In this document: piece by piece, positions 23,600 through 35,391 of the stretch | Numbering within the stretch: the stretch's first letter is position 1 | Layout of the letters: each line of letters begins with the position of its first letter | Assembly (NCBI RefSeq): GCF_000005505.3 | Contig: NC_016131.3 | Location: 64,279,355 to 64,343,354, forward strand | Source of the DNA: Brachypodium distachyon | Taxonomy: Eukaryota; Streptophyta; Magnoliopsida; Poales; Poaceae | DNA: 64,000 nt | Reading direction: 5' to 3' | Notes under the pieces: generated by a model | Told to the model about the DNA's origin: nothing | The model's input: the letters and a program-made list of their open reading frames with translations, nothing else | Database searches by the model: none | Position numbers and translations under genes: made by a program

Positions 23600-24560
23600 C
23601 AAGATAAGCCGAAGTATACGTTCGAAGTGATGCTGGATCAGCCTTGTCGTTTCCACACGACTAACCCCAACAAGCCGGCGAATCACACAACGTGGCAATG
23701 CAGCTGGATGCAGCGGGCCGAGAAGGGCGAGGCAAGTCGGTTACCCACTCCTCCACCGCTCACAGGTGCTAACACACAGATCCAGGGACCCCCTCAGGCA
23801 AACAATGCTGTCAACCAGGTGGAAGACCAAGATATCCCGGGATATGCCGGAAGAAATGAGTACAAGGAGCATCACCAAAGCTACATGATTTTCATCACTG
23901 AGCCAACTGACAAGCAAAGTCAGCGCAGGCGAGAGATGGAGGTCAATGTTGTAATGCCGGCTGTTCCAAAGTTCATGCACTGGTCAGAGCAGGAGATCAA
24001 CTGGAATCGGGCAGACCATCCTAAAGTTATGCCCAACCCAGGTGGATACGCTTTGGTGGTCGACCCGACACTCATCGGGCCCGACATTAACATCAAGTTC
24101 ACTCGGGTTCTCATTGATAATGGGAGCAGCATAAATATCTTGTACCGGGACACGATGCTTAAACTCGGCATTACTGATAACATGTTTGAGCCTAACCGGA
24201 CTACCTTTCACGGTATTGTGCCGGGAGTGTCTTGTGCCCCGGTAGGCAAGATCTGAGTCAACATCTTATTCGGCACCAGGGAGAACTGTCGGACCAAGAA
24301 CCTAGTGTTCGAGGTGGTGGACCTTAGCAGTCCGTACCACGCGCTGCTTGGCAGACCGGCACTCGCCAAGTTCATGGCGACTACTCACATTGGCTATCTG
24401 AAGATGAAGATGCCAGAACCAAATGGTACCATAACCATCACTGGCAACTACAAACGCTCAATGGAGTGTGCAGCGGCCGGATCTGCTTTGGCCGAGTCAC
24501 TTGTCATCGCTGGCGAGAAGAAGATGCGATGGCTCAGGCGGCACAAATTGGCCTAACGGC
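23600..24560 (+). pseudogene. Gypsy aspartic protease region
   Basis: Contains VLIDNGSSINILY, the retroviral-type aspartic protease active site (D-[TN]-G-[SA]) with the usual following strands, and HALLGRPALAKF near the C-end. It would cut the Gag-Pol polyprotein. A TGA at 24254-24256 and a frameshift near 24525 break it. Confidence 0.8.
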
Positions 24561-24561
24561 T

Positions 24562-26045
24562 ATGACCAATCCCCATGAAAGTGTGGCTTTTCAGGCAGCC
24601 AAGGAGACAAAGAAGGTACAGGTTGACAACGAGTTCCCGGACCGCACTGTCATCATTGGTGCCGGCCTGGGTGAAAAATAGGAAGGCGAGCTCACCAGCT
24701 TTCTCCGTGACAATCGGGACATCTTTGCATGGTCAAATCAAGACCTGCCGGGTGTGTCGAGGGAGTTGGCTAACACTCATTACATGTCAGACCAGACGCA
24801 AGACCGGTGAAGCAGCCCCTTCGACGCTTCGCCGACGACAGAAGGAAAGTCATATTGGAAGAGATATCCCGGCTTCTAGCTGCCGGCTTTATCATGGAAG
24901 TGTTGCAACCCGACTGGCTGGCAAACCCGGTCATGGTTGAGAAGAAGAAAGGCGACCCAACTGCCAAGGTGTGGCGCATGTGTTTCGACTACACCAGCCT
25001 GAACAAGGTGTGTCCCAAAGATCCTTTTCCTTTACCTCGGATTGATCAAGTGATCGATTCTATAGCCGGGTGTGAGTTGTTGTCTTTTGTAGACGCGTAC
25101 TCTGGTTTTTACCAGATACCGCTGAACCCTAATGATCAAATAAAGACATCATTTATCACCCCGTTCGGGGCTTATTGCTATCGCACTGTGCCGTTTGGTT
25201 TGAGAAATGCAGGGGCTACTTATCAAAGATGCATGCAAAATTGCTTCCACGACCAACTCGGCAAAAATGTGCAGATATATGTCGACGATGTCGTCATAAA
25301 AACCAAGGAAAGCGCCACGCTTCTGGATGATATCCGGGAAACATTTGCAAATCTGAGGAGATTCCAGATGAAGCTGAACCCGGCCAAATGCACATTTGGT
25401 GTGCCGGCAGGGAAGTTGCTTGGATTCCTGGTATCAAGCCGAGGTATCGAAACAAATCACGTGAAAATTGCCGCCATAGAAAGAATGAAACTGCCGAAAT
25501 GCCTCAAAGATGTGCAAAAATTCACTGGATGCTTAGCATCACTAAGTCGCTTCGTTAGTAGGCTGGGTGAAAAGGCAATGCCCTTATACCAGCAGATGAA
25601 GAAAACCGACAAATTTGTGTGGACGTAACAGGCGGACGTGGCTTTTCAAGAGCTGAAGAAGATGATTACTACGGCAGCAATATTAGCCTTGCCAATGGAG
25701 AAGGAGCCGATGTTGTTATACATAGCAGCAACGAACCGAGTCGTTAGTGCCGTCATCATGGTGGAAAGAGATGAAAACGGCAAATCGGTGCAAAGGCCGG
25801 TATATTACTTGAGCAAGGTGCTATCGTCGTCTAAACAGAATTACCCCCATTACCAGAAAATGGCGTATGGCGTGCATATGGCGGCAAAGAAGCTGAAGCA
25901 TTACTTTGAGGCACATCAGATCCGAGTTATAAGCGAGGCGCCCGTCTCAAAAATCATGAGTAACAAAGACGCGAGCGGCCGGGTCGCAAAGTGGGCTGTC
26001 GAGTTAGCACCCTATGCACTGCAGTACGATAGACGGATGCCGTGA
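24562..26045 (+). pseudogene. Gypsy reverse transcriptase and RNase H
   Basis: After an open stretch stopped by TAG at 24679 and a one-base shift near 24795, the RT reads on from 24807 to 25628 with VDAYSGFYQIP, TPFGAYCYRTVPFGL and the catalytic YVDDVV box near 25279. A TAA at 25626 separates it from the RNase H part (25638-26045), which has the LSKVLSSSKQNYPHYQKMAY strand. The catalytic YVDD is kept, so loss of function is from the breaks and not from the active site. Confidence 0.85.
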
Positions 26046-26089
26046 AATCTCAGGCTCTGGCGGATTTCTTGGTGGATTGAGCTGAGACG

Positions 26090-26530
26090 GAGTATGAACC
26101 ACCGCCCCCAGAAACTAACTACTGGAAGATGCATTTTGACGGCTCTAAGATGAAAAGTGGGCTTGGTGCCGGCATAGTACTGACCTCGCCAAAGCGCAAC
26201 CAACTTAAGTACGTATTGCAAATTCACTTCGCAGCATCCAACAATGTTGCCGAGTATCAGGCACTTGTGCACGGACTGAAAATGGCAAAGGAAATTGGAG
26301 TCCGCCGGATTCAATGCTTTGGTGATTCCGATCTGGTAGTCCAGCAAGCTTCCGGCAATTGGGATGCATTGGATGCCAATATGTCACTATACCGGTTCCA
26401 TGTTCAGAAGATCAGTGGCCACTTTGAAGGATGCGAGTTTCACCATATACCGCGAGCGGAGAACGAAGCAGCCGACACATTGTCAAAAGTCGGCTCAACA
26501 CGACAGGCCATTCTAGCTGGTGTGGCATTG
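26090..26530 (+). pseudogene. Second (archaeal-type) RNase H of the Tat lineage
   Basis: A separate RNase H fold follows the first after a frameshift near 26040 and a TGA near 26080: HFDGSKMKSGLGAG, then SNNVAEYQALVHGLKMA, FGDSDLVVQQ, and HIPRAENEAADTLS supply the D-E-D-D pattern. Two RNase H domains in series are known from Tat-type gypsy elements and support this lineage. Confidence 0.8.
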
Positions 26531-26889
26531 GAACATTTACGCAAACCATCCATCAAGCCATCGCCAGAGTCGGAGTCGATCTTTATCCCGACGAGCTCGA
26601 AGCTGACGTCACCCCCATGGACATTGACAGTGGCAACGGTTCCGGTAACCCGGCGACTGAGCGCCTTAACTCGGCAGAAGCAATGGCTGTTGAGCCAATG
26701 GAGATAGACGTACCGAATGAGCCGATTTTTACTACTCGTCCCGTGTCGGCTTGGGCACAACCGATAATGTCTTACCTAAAAGATGGAAGTCTCCCGGAAG
26801 AGGAAGTGTCAGCAAGTCAAATTCAGAGAAGGGCGAAGGTGTACACCATCATCAATGGCGAGCTATACAAGAGGAGCTAATGTACTACA

Positions 26890-28011
26890 GCGATGCGTTG
26901 AGCCGGAACAAGGGCAAGAGATACTCCGGGATATTCATCAGGGAGAGTGTGGCCATCATGCATCTTCAAGAACGCTAGTGGGCAAGGCATTCCGACATGG
27001 TTTCTACTGGCCAAGTGCACTATAGGAAGCAGAAGACATAGTCAGGAAGTGCAACGGCTGCCAGAGGTATACCAGCAAAATTCATATGCCGGCATCCGAA
27101 CTTAAAACTATTCCAATCACTTGGCCATTTGCGGTTTGGTGTTTGGATATGATGGGAGCTTTCAAGCGGGCGCGAGCAAGCATGACGCATATCTTGGTTA
27201 TGGTTGACAAGTTCACCAAGTGGATAGAGGTAAAGCCGATCCAAAAGTGTGACGGCAAGACCGCGGTGTCATTCCTGAAGCACATCATCTTGAGATATGG
27301 GTACCCACACAGTGTTATCACGGATAATGGAACGAACTTCACGGAGGGACCTTTCGCGCGGTTTTGTGCGGAAAAGAAGATCCGGCTGGATATCGCTTCT
27401 GTGGGACACCCTCAGTCCAACGGACAAGTTGAAAGAGCAAATGGTATAGTTTTAGCCAGCATAAAGCCTCGGATGATTGAACCATTGGAATGTACTCCGG
27501 GATGCTGGCTGGATGAACTCCCGGCTGTGCTATGGAGTCTCAGGACGACTCACAATCGCTCTACAGGCTATATGTCATTATTCCTCATATACGAGGCGGA
27601 AGCTGTCTTACCAGCCGACATTGAACATGACTCCCCGCGAGTGACCATGTATACCGAAGCCGAGGTAAAAGAGGCCCGAGAAAATGATGTCGACCTGCTC
27701 GAAGAAGCACGGGAGTTAGCTCTATCTCGTTCGGCCATCTATCAACAACACCTAAGACATTATCACAGCCGAAAGGTCAGCCCGCGCGTATTCCGGGAAA
27801 GAGACCTCGTTCTTCGACTTGTGCAGGGCACAGCCGGCATGCACAAATGTCACCCCCATGGGAAGGACCCTTCATTGTGAGCAAAGCACTTCACAACGAT
27901 TCTTACTATCTTATAGATGCGCAAGATCCCAAGGCGAACAGGATGGACCGATCAGGCGAGGAGACCAAGAGGCCATGGAACGTGGCTTTGCTTCGTCCAT
28001 TCTATACTTGA
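26890..28011 (+). pseudogene. Gypsy integrase
   Basis: An HHCC-like part (GHHASSRTL, then CNGCQRY) is followed by the catalytic core with WCLDMMG, VITDNGTNF and HPQSNGQVERANG, giving the D-D-E triad. A TAG at 27023-27025 falls between the two. Near 27840 a frameshift moves the C-terminal part into another frame, which continues through WNVALLRPFY to a TGA at 28009-28011, the natural end of pol. Confidence 0.8.
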
Positions 28012-28694
28012 GAGATGAGTATTTGTATCGTTTTCTCCGTATGTTGAATGTTTTGAGACAATGAAATTGTTCGCCGGGTCCTCAAAAGGGACTAGGGGAC
28101 ATCCATGTTATTTAAATGATGTGTTGCAATTATCTTTCGTATGTCGGCATCGCTTAGTTGTGTAATATTATGTCGGGTTAGTAGTGTATCGGTATCGAAA
28201 ATCCCCTCTATGACTTCGCTGTTGTCCACAACCTGGCTTCATGGCAAGCTAGAGACGGGTACGAGATAACTGAACACATGAAAAGCGATTGCGGAAACAA
28301 ACAAATAAGCAACCCGAGATGCGCGTTGTCTTAACCTGGCATTTATTTCTTAACTCGGGTATTGCCAAGCGAATTTGTCGAGTTTATTTTTTCAAAAAGG
28401 TGGTTCTATGACTTCGCGATTCATACGTCGAACGCCGATAAGGCAGACAAAAGAACCGGGGTCATAAAATTTCACTAAAAGGAAAAATGCACTCGGGGAC
28501 CCGGTTGGGGATTTGATAAGCAAAAGACTTAGATAAATTAAAAACTTGATGTCTTACACACAAAAGCATGTTATCCCGGTTACATATGCACCAGGCATTC
28601 CGGGGATCTGATGATTCTAAAATTCCTTCTTTCCGACATGACTAAGAAAAACAGAGGGGTTGTTGGCGCCAGAACTCAGAGCATCTGTGGCGGT
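28012..28694 (+). other. Pol-distal spacer of the gypsy element
   Basis: No open frame with family signal on either strand; AT-rich compared with the pol region. Lies between the end of pol and the end of the antisense ORF. Confidence 0.5.
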
Positions 28695-31600
28695 TCACGC
28701 CGACTCGACGACGATTTCCTCGTCAACTGCTTCTTCCTCATCTTCGTCAGCCATCTCGGCCTCTGCCTCGGATGCCGGGCCCTCCACAAACTTATGCACG
28801 TCGGCATATTGTATGAAGGAGTAAGCCCGCTCTTGGCGCTTGGTGATCAGCTCCGGGTCCGAGAGGTAGGGGGAACCGGCACGCATTGACTGCAGCACAT
28901 CGAGGTTGATGCCGTCGTACCAACACAGTACGAACGACAAGGCCTCGTCAGCACCGACACGTGCAGCCGATTCCTCGCACTCGTTGAGGCGATCCTCCAC
29001 CTCCAGCAGGCGCGTTGCCAGTTCTGGGATGCCGGTCGGATACTCTTCTCCCGGCCACAGAGCCCGAAAGGCCCGGATGCCGGTGTTCAACATGTTCCCC
29101 GAACGACTTTAGAGGCTTTACCCGGCTAGCAATGCTAACCCGATAATCCACTAAGTCGTATTCAAAGGGGGTTGTCCCGGCTGGATCCCTCTTCCTGCGC
29201 GCCTTGAGCACGGCAGCTTGGGCGGTCTCGATCGATTGTGGAAAGAATTCTGACAAAAACACAGAAGATAGTAATGAGTCTCGGCATCCTGTTACTATTA
29301 CTCGAACAAGTGATCAGATGGAGAAATTTGTGTCAGGGCAACTTACTGGTCAGCATGGTGTCGATCTTGACGAGCTCATGCCGGACAACCTTAAACAGCC
29401 GGGTCTTCTCAGCATCCTCTTTCTCGGCGGCAATGGCGCGGGTCTCAATCTCGGCGACTAGACCCTTGCACTTCTACACCTCGCTCTCCAGACAGATCCT
29501 CTCATCAGCCTGGGTAGAGAGGACCGAGGTGAGTTCACCCACCTCGGTCTTATGCGCCTTCGCTTGCGTTGCGATTTGTGCCTGCAGCCGAGCCACGTCC
29601 TCCCGGTGCTGTTCTACTCGCCGAGTCTTCTCATCTGTTTGGCAGACATACATTACAGAGGCTGGAGTTTAAGTTGGACGAAACCCAAAACAGGGAGGAA
29701 ATGATACCTTGGACTTCGACGACACGCTTCAGGAGCTCCGCCACTTGGGCGTTGTCCCCGGCTGTGAACAAGAGCGCATATTAGCTGTTGCAGCACATTG
29801 ATACTCGGACAAAGATTTTATGACAGTAAAATATACTTACTCTGGTCTCGCGGTCAGCTTTCAAAGCCTCGTGCTCCGCCTCCAACTTCTTGAACTTTGC
29901 TGGCAAAGTTTTGAAAGTAGAGGTGCACTTGTTCATGCAGGACTGCAAAACAATAATTCACCGGTAAGTTTAGTGCAGTCAGAAGTCAACAATTATAAGT
30001 TTCAGGCCGACTATTCTAAACCCGGCCTGAATCTCGGGGAATAAGTCTTTGAAGTTTCTAAAGATTCAGGCCGACTATTCTAAACCCGGCCTGAATCTCG
30101 GGGAATAAGTGTTTGAAGTTTCTAAAGCTTCAGGCCGACTATTCTAAACCCGGCCTGAATCTCGGGGAATAAGTGTTTGAAGTTTCTAAAGCTTCAGGCC
30201 GACTATTCTAAATCCGGCCTGAATCTCAGGGAATAAGTGTTTGAAGTTTCTAAGTTTCAGGCCGACTATTCTAAACCCGGCCCGAATCTCGGGGAATAAG
30301 TGTTTGAAGTTTCTAAGTGTTGCAGAGTGTTTGAAGTTTCTAAGTGTTGCAGAGTGTTTGAAGTTTTAAGGGGATAAGCCTCAGGCCGACTAATTTTTAC
30401 TCGCCCTAAACCTCGGGGACTAGGAGTATAGATACTACACTGGAATTAAAAGTAATTTTTTTAAGGAATTCTTCGTACCTCTACAGATCGGCTGGCCTCA
30501 AACAAGGCCACCCTTGCTTGGTACATCCGGGTAGACACTGATTCTGGAGTCGCTGCAGGTGGAGGTCCCACCAGGGGGCTTTTCCGCGCCGACTGGAGGG
30601 AAGGTCACCTCATAGTTGTCGGCGTTGTTCCAGTCCGTCACGAACTGGCCCAGCGACCCCCAGATGTGCCTACTGGCCGTCCTGAGGGGAACTCCCTGGT
30701 GCCTTCGGGAAGGCTGCGGGCCAGAAGAATCCGGAGGCGCTGATCCTGCCGGGTTAGCAGAGCTCTTACCTTCTTGGCTTTTGCAGTAGCAAGCTGAGTG
30801 GCTTGCGGCTGCGGTGGCGACGATGGGGCTGTTGGAGTCGGTTGCGGCCCTTGGGGTTCTTGGGGCCCCGTTACCGGCTGCTGCGCAGTCTCCGTGGCAT
30901 GCGGCTCCGTCAATGTCTCAGTTGCCGCCGAGGAAGGAGCAGTCCTGGCAGCCGAGGTCCCGGCTGCGGATATCCCGGCTGAGGCGACGTTCGAGGCATC
31001 GACGCTCGGGCTGACATCCCGGATGGAGGATGTCGGGTCCATGGCAGTCTCGGTCTCACTCGTGGCTTGGGTCGCAGCCTCGGCACGGGGAGATGGAGCC
31101 GCCGGGATCTCAGACGCGATACACGTCTAAGATTGCGTGGCCGTCAGAGCCGCCCTGCAGAAATAAAAGTTACTCGTTATCATGACAATAAAGAAGAAAA
31201 CCGACGTCAAGGATTGAAAAAGTGTTAGCCTTACCCGGAGATTAAGGGCTTCGGCTTGGGTCCGCGGCTGGCAGTCTTCTTCCGCTTAATAGTCTGCGGA
31301 AGATCCTTCTCGGCGGCGCGCTTCGGGTTGGCGTCTCTCTCGGCCCGATGCTTCAGCAGCTGCCGGACCCGACGTCTCGACAGCAGCAGGCTCGTCCAAT
31401 TCAACTGTCTCCGGGGTAGAGCAGATGTAAGTATCTCGATGATGAATGTTCTAAGGACTACGAGAAGATGTCGGAGGTCCTTACATTCGACGTGACGAGG
31501 GCCGGCATGGGCTATCGGCATGTGATCCTCGGAGTCCGGATCTTCATTGTCGATGGTCCTGCGCGGGGCCGCGAAGCGTTTGTCCGGGGAGTTCCCGTCC

Positions 31601-32676
31601 TCGTTGCGCTGAAGAGCGAACCTCTGCACAAAGAAGTCAGGTGGTGCCGAGATAAGCCTTCGTCAGATAGATGACAGCATAATCGTGTGTCGAATATGAA
31701 CAGAAGATAGATGAAAAACAAAAATTTACAGGAGGAGCACGGCGTTCCCGGCTGTATGCCGGCATACCCCGGGTCCAGCGCTCTGGCATGCTCGTATTGG
31801 CAATCGCCTTGACCCGGCGCCGTACTTCGGCCTGGTTGAGCTTGAATGTCGACACTCTATCTGGGTCGAACTGGCCGCCATAAAAGCACATCTTGTGTAC
31901 CCGGTGCTGGAGCGAGCACAGCCACCGGTATACAAAAGTGGCCAACAAATCGTCAGCCGTCATCTCGTTCTCCTTGAGTTCAAGGATGCCGGCGTGGATT
32001 TCGTTGATCTCCGGGATGGTTTCCTTTGGATCATATGTCCAGTTCCTCTTCTCCTCCGGGGGGCCGACTTCGAATCCCGGCAAGTTGATTCTGTCGGTGT
32101 CGGAGTTGTTTTTGACGTAAAAGAAGGTCTTGAGCCATTTCTTGCAGGACTTGAGACCTTGAATCCGAGGAAAGATGGAACCCCAGCGGGGTATGACGGT
32201 GGCGGCGCTGCACTGAGTCATTGGTTAGCGGCGCCGGGATTTTCTTTGTCAGGGAGAACTTGGGGCCGGAACATGAAGTACCTGGCCTACAAGTCAATGG
32301 AAGGCCAGAGGCCGAGATAACCCTCGCAGCAGGTGACGAATGCCGAGAGTGTGAGGATGGCATTCGCCGGAAGGTGGTGCGGCTGAAGGCCGAAGAAATC
32401 TAAGAAATTCCTAAGGAAATCGCTGGCCGGGAGAGCAAAGCCACGTTCAAAGTGAGCAAGGAATACAACATGCTCACCAGGCTCCAGGGTCGGCACGGTC
32501 TCGTCGCCGGGAATCCGGCACTCCACGTCCTCCGGAATCCGCCAGGAACGGCGGAGCCACGCGATGTCCGCTGGAGAGACATCGTAGCCCTCCCAGCCGG
32601 CACGCTCCAAACTGGTCCTCTCTTCGACCTGCTGAGCAGCAGGGTCGACGGCGGGGTTGCGGGAAGAAGAAGCCAT
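28695..32676 (-). pseudogene. Antisense, spliced-looking ORF in the gypsy 3' region
   Basis: On the minus strand a start at 32676 (MASSSRNPAVDP) leads into a globular part with WRIPEDVECRIPG, HFERGFALPASDF and CCEGYLGLWPSIDL, the look of the grass 'putative gypsy-type transposon' domain (PF04195 type). A TAG near 32288 and a frameshift near 32222 break it, then SCKKWLKTFFYVKN follows to a GT donor at 31730. A second exon fits 31623-31495 (FALQRNEDGN...), and acidic or coiled-coil frames go on to 28695 (ending DEEEAVDEEIVVESA). Tat-lineage elements such as Grande and RIRE2 are known to carry an extra antisense gene. Its role is unknown. This copy is decayed. Confidence 0.65.
30001..30400. repeat. 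Tandem repeat, about 63-bp unit, five copies
   Basis: Each unit begins TTCAGGCCGACTATTCTAAA and holds CGGCCTGAATCTCGGGGAAT. Copies start near 30001, 30066, 30129, 30193 and 30256, followed by shorter GTTTGAAGTTTCTAAG repeats and a diverged sixth unit near 30380. Each unit contains a small inverted repeat (CAGGCCG... CGGCCTG). Inside the antisense region of the gypsy element, probably in an intron. Confidence 0.85.
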
Positions 32677-33503
32677 GGTTTGGGAGCAGATCTAGGATTT
32701 GCGTTTTTCGATGAGAAGGTGCTCGCGCGAGGCTCGAGCGAGCAAGAAAGTGCGGCGGAGACCCAAGCAAGCGCGAGAAAGCTTGCGGCGGTGAACTCGG
32801 TGACGGAGAGCAAAGGACGGCGGCGGCGGAAAAACTTCGAGCTGGCGGTAATGGTGGAGTGCGTAGAGAGCGAAGGGCTAGAGGAAGGCGAGGAGAGCGA
32901 GAAGTGCGAAGGGTTTTTTACCCTCGCCCTCCCCCCTTACTTATGCTCGCGGTGCAGTAATGGGGCGCAGATTCCCCGCACCCACGACCCCTGTGGCCAA
33001 CGGGAAGAATGCGCACGATTTTGGGGGCCCGTTAACCCCATTAAGGCGCACACGCTCGGTTACTGCGCGGCGTGGCGCCGAGAATCCCACAAGATCCGGG
33101 AAGATAAGTGTCTGCGTGGGAACCGAAATTCCTCTCTTAATGACTCGGTCAGCTTTACTGTCCGATGGGACGACACGCTCGCCTCAAAAAGCGCACCGGT
33201 AGTAACTTGAGTCTTATCCTCCCGTTATTTTAGAGAAGCGCGGACTACAAGCAACAGATGGCATCAATGTCGGCAGAAGGAAGTTCCCTACTGTCGGCCA
33301 CAGAGGAGAAAAGAATCTCAGTCAAGGGCTGATTAGGCAGGTCGACTCGGTCTGTCGGGTTAACTTGATCTCGGCTACCGGAACTCGGGGTTGTCTCGGC
33401 ATCCTCTTCGACTGAACCCTTGCAGGCTTTGGTGGTTTGTCTATGGGAAACTGTCGTGGCCCGACATTCTTCCCTGCCGGACCGCAACAGCTTCGGGGAC
33501 TAG

Positions 33504-34311
33504 TGTCGGGGGGATGACCCCGGGTATGGTCATGACGACACGCTCTAGCCGAGATGACGAAGGCAAAACCGGCATGGTCAAGTATGCCGGCATCGTAAAG
33601 CCAAATTAACACTAAGCCGGCATACCGGATATATGCCGGCATGACTATCTTATCTTATGAGTTTGCAGGATAAGGACGAGCCCCTAGATCTCGGCCCATG
33701 CTGAGATCCCTCAACGGTCTTATCCTGACCACGCGGCGTAAAGAAAAGCAGCGTCATCATTATCGCGGGAAAAGCAGTGGCCGCTTACATATCGGTGTCA
33801 GGCGACTGCGCAAAAGAAGCACCGAAAGAGAATCTATAACGGGAGCCAGCAGAGGTCAACAGTACTTGTTGAAGGGTGCCAGGGAAAGTAAAATTGTCTT
33901 GTCCCCCGCGGTGCCACCCAGAGGAAACCAAGCCGTGTGCCCGACGGGAACCAAGAAAGATGACGTTTGTACTCGGCCCACATGTCGGTGTGACATGGGC
34001 GGCCTATAAATAGAGCACTACCCCCCCTCTGTGGAGAGAGAGCACTTAGGCATCTAAAGTTTTCCCCTTTTTCTTCTTCCTCAAGAATACAGGTCAAGAA
34101 GCGCCATTGTAAAAGCTTGTCTATCTCGGCTAATACAACAAAGCAGGAGTAGGAGTCTTACCTCGGCAAGAGGGCTCCGAACCTGGATAAATTGCTGTGT
34201 GCTCATGTGTTTGTGCGTGTTTTCCTTCACGTCCTCACTCCTCCGGTTTCTCTTTTATCCATCGGCCACAAGTTAAGCCATCCTATGACATCTGCCGTGA
34301 CACCACCACGA
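33504..34311 (+). repeat. Right LTR of the gypsy element
   Basis: Starts TGTCGGGGGGATGACCCCGG after CTTCGGGGACTAG. Complete at its 5' side, about 800 bp. The 3' end lies between 34302 (TGACA) and 34311, where similarity to the left LTR stops. Confidence 0.8.
34005..34012 (+). promoter_or_regulatory. LTR TATA box (right copy)
   Basis: TATAAATA at the same LTR position as on the left; from here transcription would run rightwards into the displaced PR10 upstream flank. Confidence 0.6.
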
Positions 34312-34900
34312 TATTTGGTGAGGCTTGGCCTGTTGGGTCTGGTGACGGGTGAGCTCGGGGTGACCGACGATGTTGAAGCGCCGAACCGGCCGTTATTCCG
34401 TGTTTTCTAGTAAATGGCAGTTGGAAAGCTTACATGTTGTCGATGTATGTTGTGGGAATGGGATTGGAAACCACGTATGTTCCGCGTGGGTGAATTAGTG
34501 GAGAACCGGAAAGCTAGGAGAAGAGCCTGCCAACGTGTGGTTCGTTGCAATGTGGAGTTTGATGTGCGTGTGCGACCAATGAGTATGGCTCGCCGAATGA
34601 AGATAGCCCATATGTGTGAGTCACCTGTTGTGTTTTTTTTCCAGAAGGAACGGCAGGGTCAGCACGTTGGTTCAACCTTTAGTTATTGAGGGTTGGCATA
34701 GCACCCTACGCGGCCATCTTTTGTCAATGTTTATTGATTCGATGTGCAAAGAAGAGCGTGTTTCCAGGAGTAAATAACAAGGAATTAAGATCTGCCTTTT
34801 CGAAGAAAAAGAATATCTGTTATAGGAAATGGAAGTATGGTGATGGGTGTAGCGTGCGTGGCATGGTTGGTGGCTTAATTGGTGCCTGAGAAATTAAAGA
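34312..34900 (-). promoter_or_regulatory. Displaced upstream flank of PR10 copy 3
   Basis: TTGGTGAGGCTTG right after the LTR matches TTGGTGAAGCCTG at 37492, which lies 130 bases upstream of the start codon of copy 4. Farther on, GGTTCAACCT and a GATTCGATGTGCAAAGAA segment at 34660-34780 match the region 1739-1877 upstream of copy 1. So this is the promoter side of copy 3, cut from its exons by the gypsy insertion. Confidence 0.65.
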
Positions 34901-34959
34901 AACGACCAATAGGATCATGTGCTTTTAGAAACGCGCATTTCCCTTCAGTCGATAGACTA

Positions 34960-35130
34960 AATTTTCTATATATGTGGACTATCCCAATCGTTAATATTGA
35001 ACGAACAATTAGAGATGACAACGATTGAGATTAGAGATGACAATTGCTGATGACAATTAGAGGTGATCTACCCCAATCGTTGATATTGAACGAACAAATA
35101 GAGATGACCACATTATCCCAATCGCTGATT
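34960..35130. repeat. Short direct repeats
   Basis: CCCAATCGTTAATATTGAAC and CCCAATCGTTGATATTGAAC, with AGAGATGACAA motifs between, then CCCAATCGCTGATT. Irregular spacing; origin unknown. Confidence 0.6.
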
Positions 35131-35284
35131 TTCTATTTAGTTACACTTTTTTTATAAGTTCAAAAGAAACTACAAATTTAAAAATAAAGAACTTACTTGT
35201 TCCCATATATGCCAGGTACTCCCATATATGATCAAGTTGGACCGACCCGTGCAAAATAACATGAAACTTTTTTACGAAGTTTTT

Positions 35285-35391
35285 TTGACTAGTTTTTCAG
35301 CTAGTGTTCTAATGTTCTATCCCCCTGCTCTAGTTGTTTAATTTTTGTGTTTTGTGTATTTTCTGGGTCGTTTATCTCGAGGCCTCTGTTT
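35285..35391. repeat. Direct duplication, left copy
   Basis: From TTGACTAGTTTTTCAG to CTCGAGGCCTCTGTTT; the same block recurs at 35735-35836 on the far side of a LINE fragment, with few differences. Confidence 0.8.

Larger units (their letters stand above)
16940..34311 (+). mobile_element. Ty3/gypsy retrotransposon, Tat-like, degenerate
   Basis: Two direct LTR copies (16940-17568, truncated, and 33504-34311) enclose gag, protease, reverse transcriptase, RNase H, a second RNase H and integrase in that order. Integrase after RNase H marks Ty3/gypsy, and two RNase H domains are known for the Tat lineage. A long 3' region with an antisense ORF follows. By eye the LTRs differ at about 34 of 395 aligned positions, mostly transitions. 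Many stops and several frameshifts show it cannot move by itself. Target duplication is not testable because the left end is deleted. Confidence 0.9.

Noticed and set aside
30001..30400. CRISPR-like spaced repeat
   Set aside because: Units are directly adjoining without unique spacers, in a plant retrotransposon; a minisatellite.
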